From: Candidatus Saccharibacteria bacterium UBA3225
GTDB lineage: Bacteria > Patescibacteriota > Saccharimonadia > Saccharimonadales > Saccharimonadaceae
Direction: 5' to 3'
DNA: 6,193 bases
Assembly: GCA_002363515.1 (NCBI GenBank)
Contig: DEVX01000005.1
Location: 1 to 6,193, forward strand
The first letter of the stretch is position 1. Every line of letters starts with the position of its first letter. The notes under the pieces were generated by a model. That model worked only from the letters and a program-made list of their open reading frames with translations. It made no database searches and was not told the DNA's origin. This document shows positions 5,114 through 6,193 of the stretch, one piece after another. The position numbers and the translations under genes are program-made.

Positions 5114-5638
5114 ATGGCAATTAGCAAAGATAAGAAACAACAATTGGTTGCCGACTTAAACGAGCTTCTCAGCGACGCTAAGATGACCGTTTTTGCAAAG
5201 TACCAAGGCCTTACGGTCGCGGAAATGCAAGAACTTCGCAAAGCCGCTCGCGAGAATAATGTCAAAATTAAAATCGTCAAGAACCGCCTTGTCCGTGTCG
5301 CTATGGGCAATAACGCGGTTTACAAAGACACCGACACTAGCGCTCTTGAGGGTCAGCTACTTTACGCCGTTTCTAACGACGACGAAGTTGCTCCGGCTCA
5401 GGTCCTCGCAAAATTTGCGAAAGACCACAACGCTCTTGAACTCAAAGGCGCATTTAGTGGCGAAGGCGCCGCTCTTGGCGAGACAGAAGTAAAAGCACTT
5501 GCCGATCTTCCAAGCAAAGACCAACTCATTGGTCAGGTTGTGGATATGCTCCTCAGCCCAGTCAACGACGTTACCAACGGTCTTTCTGGCAACTTGCATG
5601 CTTTGCTCGACGGCATTGCCGACAAAGCAACCAATTAA
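5114..5638 (+). CDS. rplJ: 50S ribosomal protein L10
   Basis: L10 (174 aa) anchors the ribosomal stalk: its N-terminal domain binds 23S rRNA and its C-terminal helix carries dimers of L7/L12, which recruit translation factors. The N-terminal domain is clear, with MAISKDKKQQLVADL, then AKYQGLTVAEMQELRKAARE (28-47) and VKIKIVKNRLVRVA (50-63). The later KGAFSGEG (111-118) and DLPSKDQLIGQVVDMLLSP (131-149) are also typical. The C-terminal helix ends GNLHALLDGIADKATN. An upstream GTG/ATG extension in the same frame (from 5051) lies inside the leader RNA; the start at 5114 is set by family alignment and by AAGGAGA at 5098-5104, 9 nt before the ATG. It is first in the operon with rplL and is probably autoregulated through the leader. 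Confidence 0.97.
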   Translation: MAISKDKKQQLVADLNELLSDAKMTVFAKYQGLTVAEMQELRKAARENNVKIKIVKNRLVRVAMGNNAVYKDTDTSALEGQLLYAVSNDDEVAPAQVLAKFAKDHNALELKGAFSGEGAALGETEVKALADLPSKDQLIGQVVDMLLSPVNDVTNGLSGNLHALLDGIADKATN

Positions 5639-5688
5639 TCGCATTTACGCGAATACTTATTAACCAATAACGAATAAAGGAGTCTAAC

Positions 5689-6069
5689 ATGGCTGCTGAT
5701 GTAAAGAAACTAGCAGAGGAATTGGTTAAGCTCACCGTCCTCGAAGTTAACGAGCTAAAAACTATCCTTAAGGATGAATATGGCATTGAGCCTGCTGCTG
5801 CCGCTGTTGCTGTAGCTGCTGGTCCAGCTGACGCTGGTGCCGCTGCCGCTGAAGAGAAGAGCGAATACAACGTTGTTCTTAAAGATGCTGGCGCACAAAA
5901 GATTGCAGTTATCAAGGCTGTTAAGGAAGCTACCGGTCTTGGTCTTGGCGAAGCTAAGGCTATCGTCGATGGCGCTCCAGCTACCGTAAAAGAGAAAGTT
6001 GCTAAGGACGAAGCTGAGGCTATGAAGAAAGCCCTCGAAGACGCCGGCGCAACCGTCGAACTCGCTTAA
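5689..6069 (+). CDS. rplL: 50S ribosomal protein L7/L12
   Basis: L7/L12 (126 aa) forms the mobile stalk dimers that bind L10 and stimulate GTPases such as EF-G and EF-Tu. The three parts are visible: the N-terminal dimerisation domain ([20 protein letters not shown], to about 34), an Ala/Gly/Pro-rich hinge (about 35-54) and the C-terminal domain beginning [10 protein letters not shown], with the highly conserved [20 protein letters not shown] (71-90) and [12 protein letters not shown]. The start follows AAAGGAG (5676-5682) with a 6-nt spacer. It sits 50 nt after rplJ; a tiny TCGC/GCGA hairpin right after the rplJ stop is the only structure in the gap. The message ends at an intrinsic terminator downstream. 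rpoB does not follow within the window. Confidence 0.98.
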   Translation: MAADVKKLAEELVKLTVLEVNELKTILKDEYGIEPAAAAVAVAAGPADAGAAAAEEKSEYNVVLKDAGAQKIAVIKAVKEATGLGLGEAKAIVDGAPATVKEKVAKDEAEAMKKALEDAGATVELA

Positions 6070-6107
6070 GTTCAATCAAATTATTAGTCAGAAAATGTTA
6101 TCAAAAG

Positions 6108-6133
6108 ACAGCTCCGCAGGGGGGCTGTTTTTT
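6108..6133 (+). terminator. Rho-independent terminator of rplJ-rplL
   Basis: ACAGCTCC (6108-6115) pairs with GGGGCTGT (6121-6128), an 8-bp stem with one G-U pair and a 5-nt loop. Six T follow (6128-6133), the first of them within the stem. It lies about 40 nt after the rplL stop, so the operon ends here. Confidence 0.88.
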
Positions 6134-6193
6134 GTGGCCAAAAACGTAAGCTCTACGTAGACCGTTCAGCACCTTTGCAACATAGTTAACTGG

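Noticed and set aside
5755..6075. Minus-strand open frame opposite rplL
   Set aside because: Shadow of the strongly biased L7/L12 codons; Ser/Phe-rich product without family likeness.
6101..6193. Open minus-strand frame at the right edge (PVNYVAKVLN onward, stop at 6101-6103)
   Set aside because: Only 30 codons, no start in view, and it would have to run through the rplL terminator stem. I see no supported feature in 6134-6193.

Overview
The window looks like a compact bacterial chromosome of modest GC content using the standard genetic code: seven of the eight stop codons seen here are TAA, one is TGA, and no long gene is interrupted by TGA. My best guess is a Patescibacteria/CPR genome, most likely Candidatus Saccharibacteria (TM7). 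The reasons are the small simple genes, tight spacing, a short RlmH and several genes whose -10 box sits so close to the ATG that the mRNA would be leaderless. This placement is inference (about 50% sure). No mobile element, CRISPR array, tRNA or rRNA is visible.

Left part (1-2431). A divergent pair starts the window: a truncated minus-strand gene whose N-terminus resembles glycoside hydrolase family 97, and a plus-strand 10-helix EamA/DMT-type transporter. The transporter is followed after 9 nt by a seven-helix membrane protein (TM7S3/TMEM198-like), and then by an unrecognised soluble 194-aa protein with its own promoter and strong Shine-Dalgarno. A clear intrinsic terminator closes this unit.

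Middle part (2423-4338, minus strand). Read in transcription order: rlmH (23S rRNA pseudouridine-1915 methyltransferase), an unrecognised 139-aa protein that overlaps rlmH by 8 nt (ATGAATAA), and a 349-aa Mbeg1-like (DUF2974) alpha/beta-hydrolase that also has its own predicted promoter.

Stretch without an intact gene (4339-5113). It holds the predicted rlmH promoter, two tandem 35-bp repeats, a minus-strand pseudogene with one in-frame TGA, an imperfect inverted repeat, and then the rplJ promoter and L10 leader RNA.

Right part (4945-6133). The rplJ-rplL operon (ribosomal proteins L10 and L7/L12, the stalk) has a textbook promoter, an autoregulatory L10 leader and a rho-independent terminator. 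It therefore looks like a stand-alone transcription unit.

The most interesting signal is regulatory. Four starts, those of the transporter, the Mbeg1-like hydrolase, rlmH and the pseudogene, have a -10-like hexamer 7-8 nt before the ATG and no Shine-Dalgarno. The others carry normal leaders. I found no convincing new multi-gene system.
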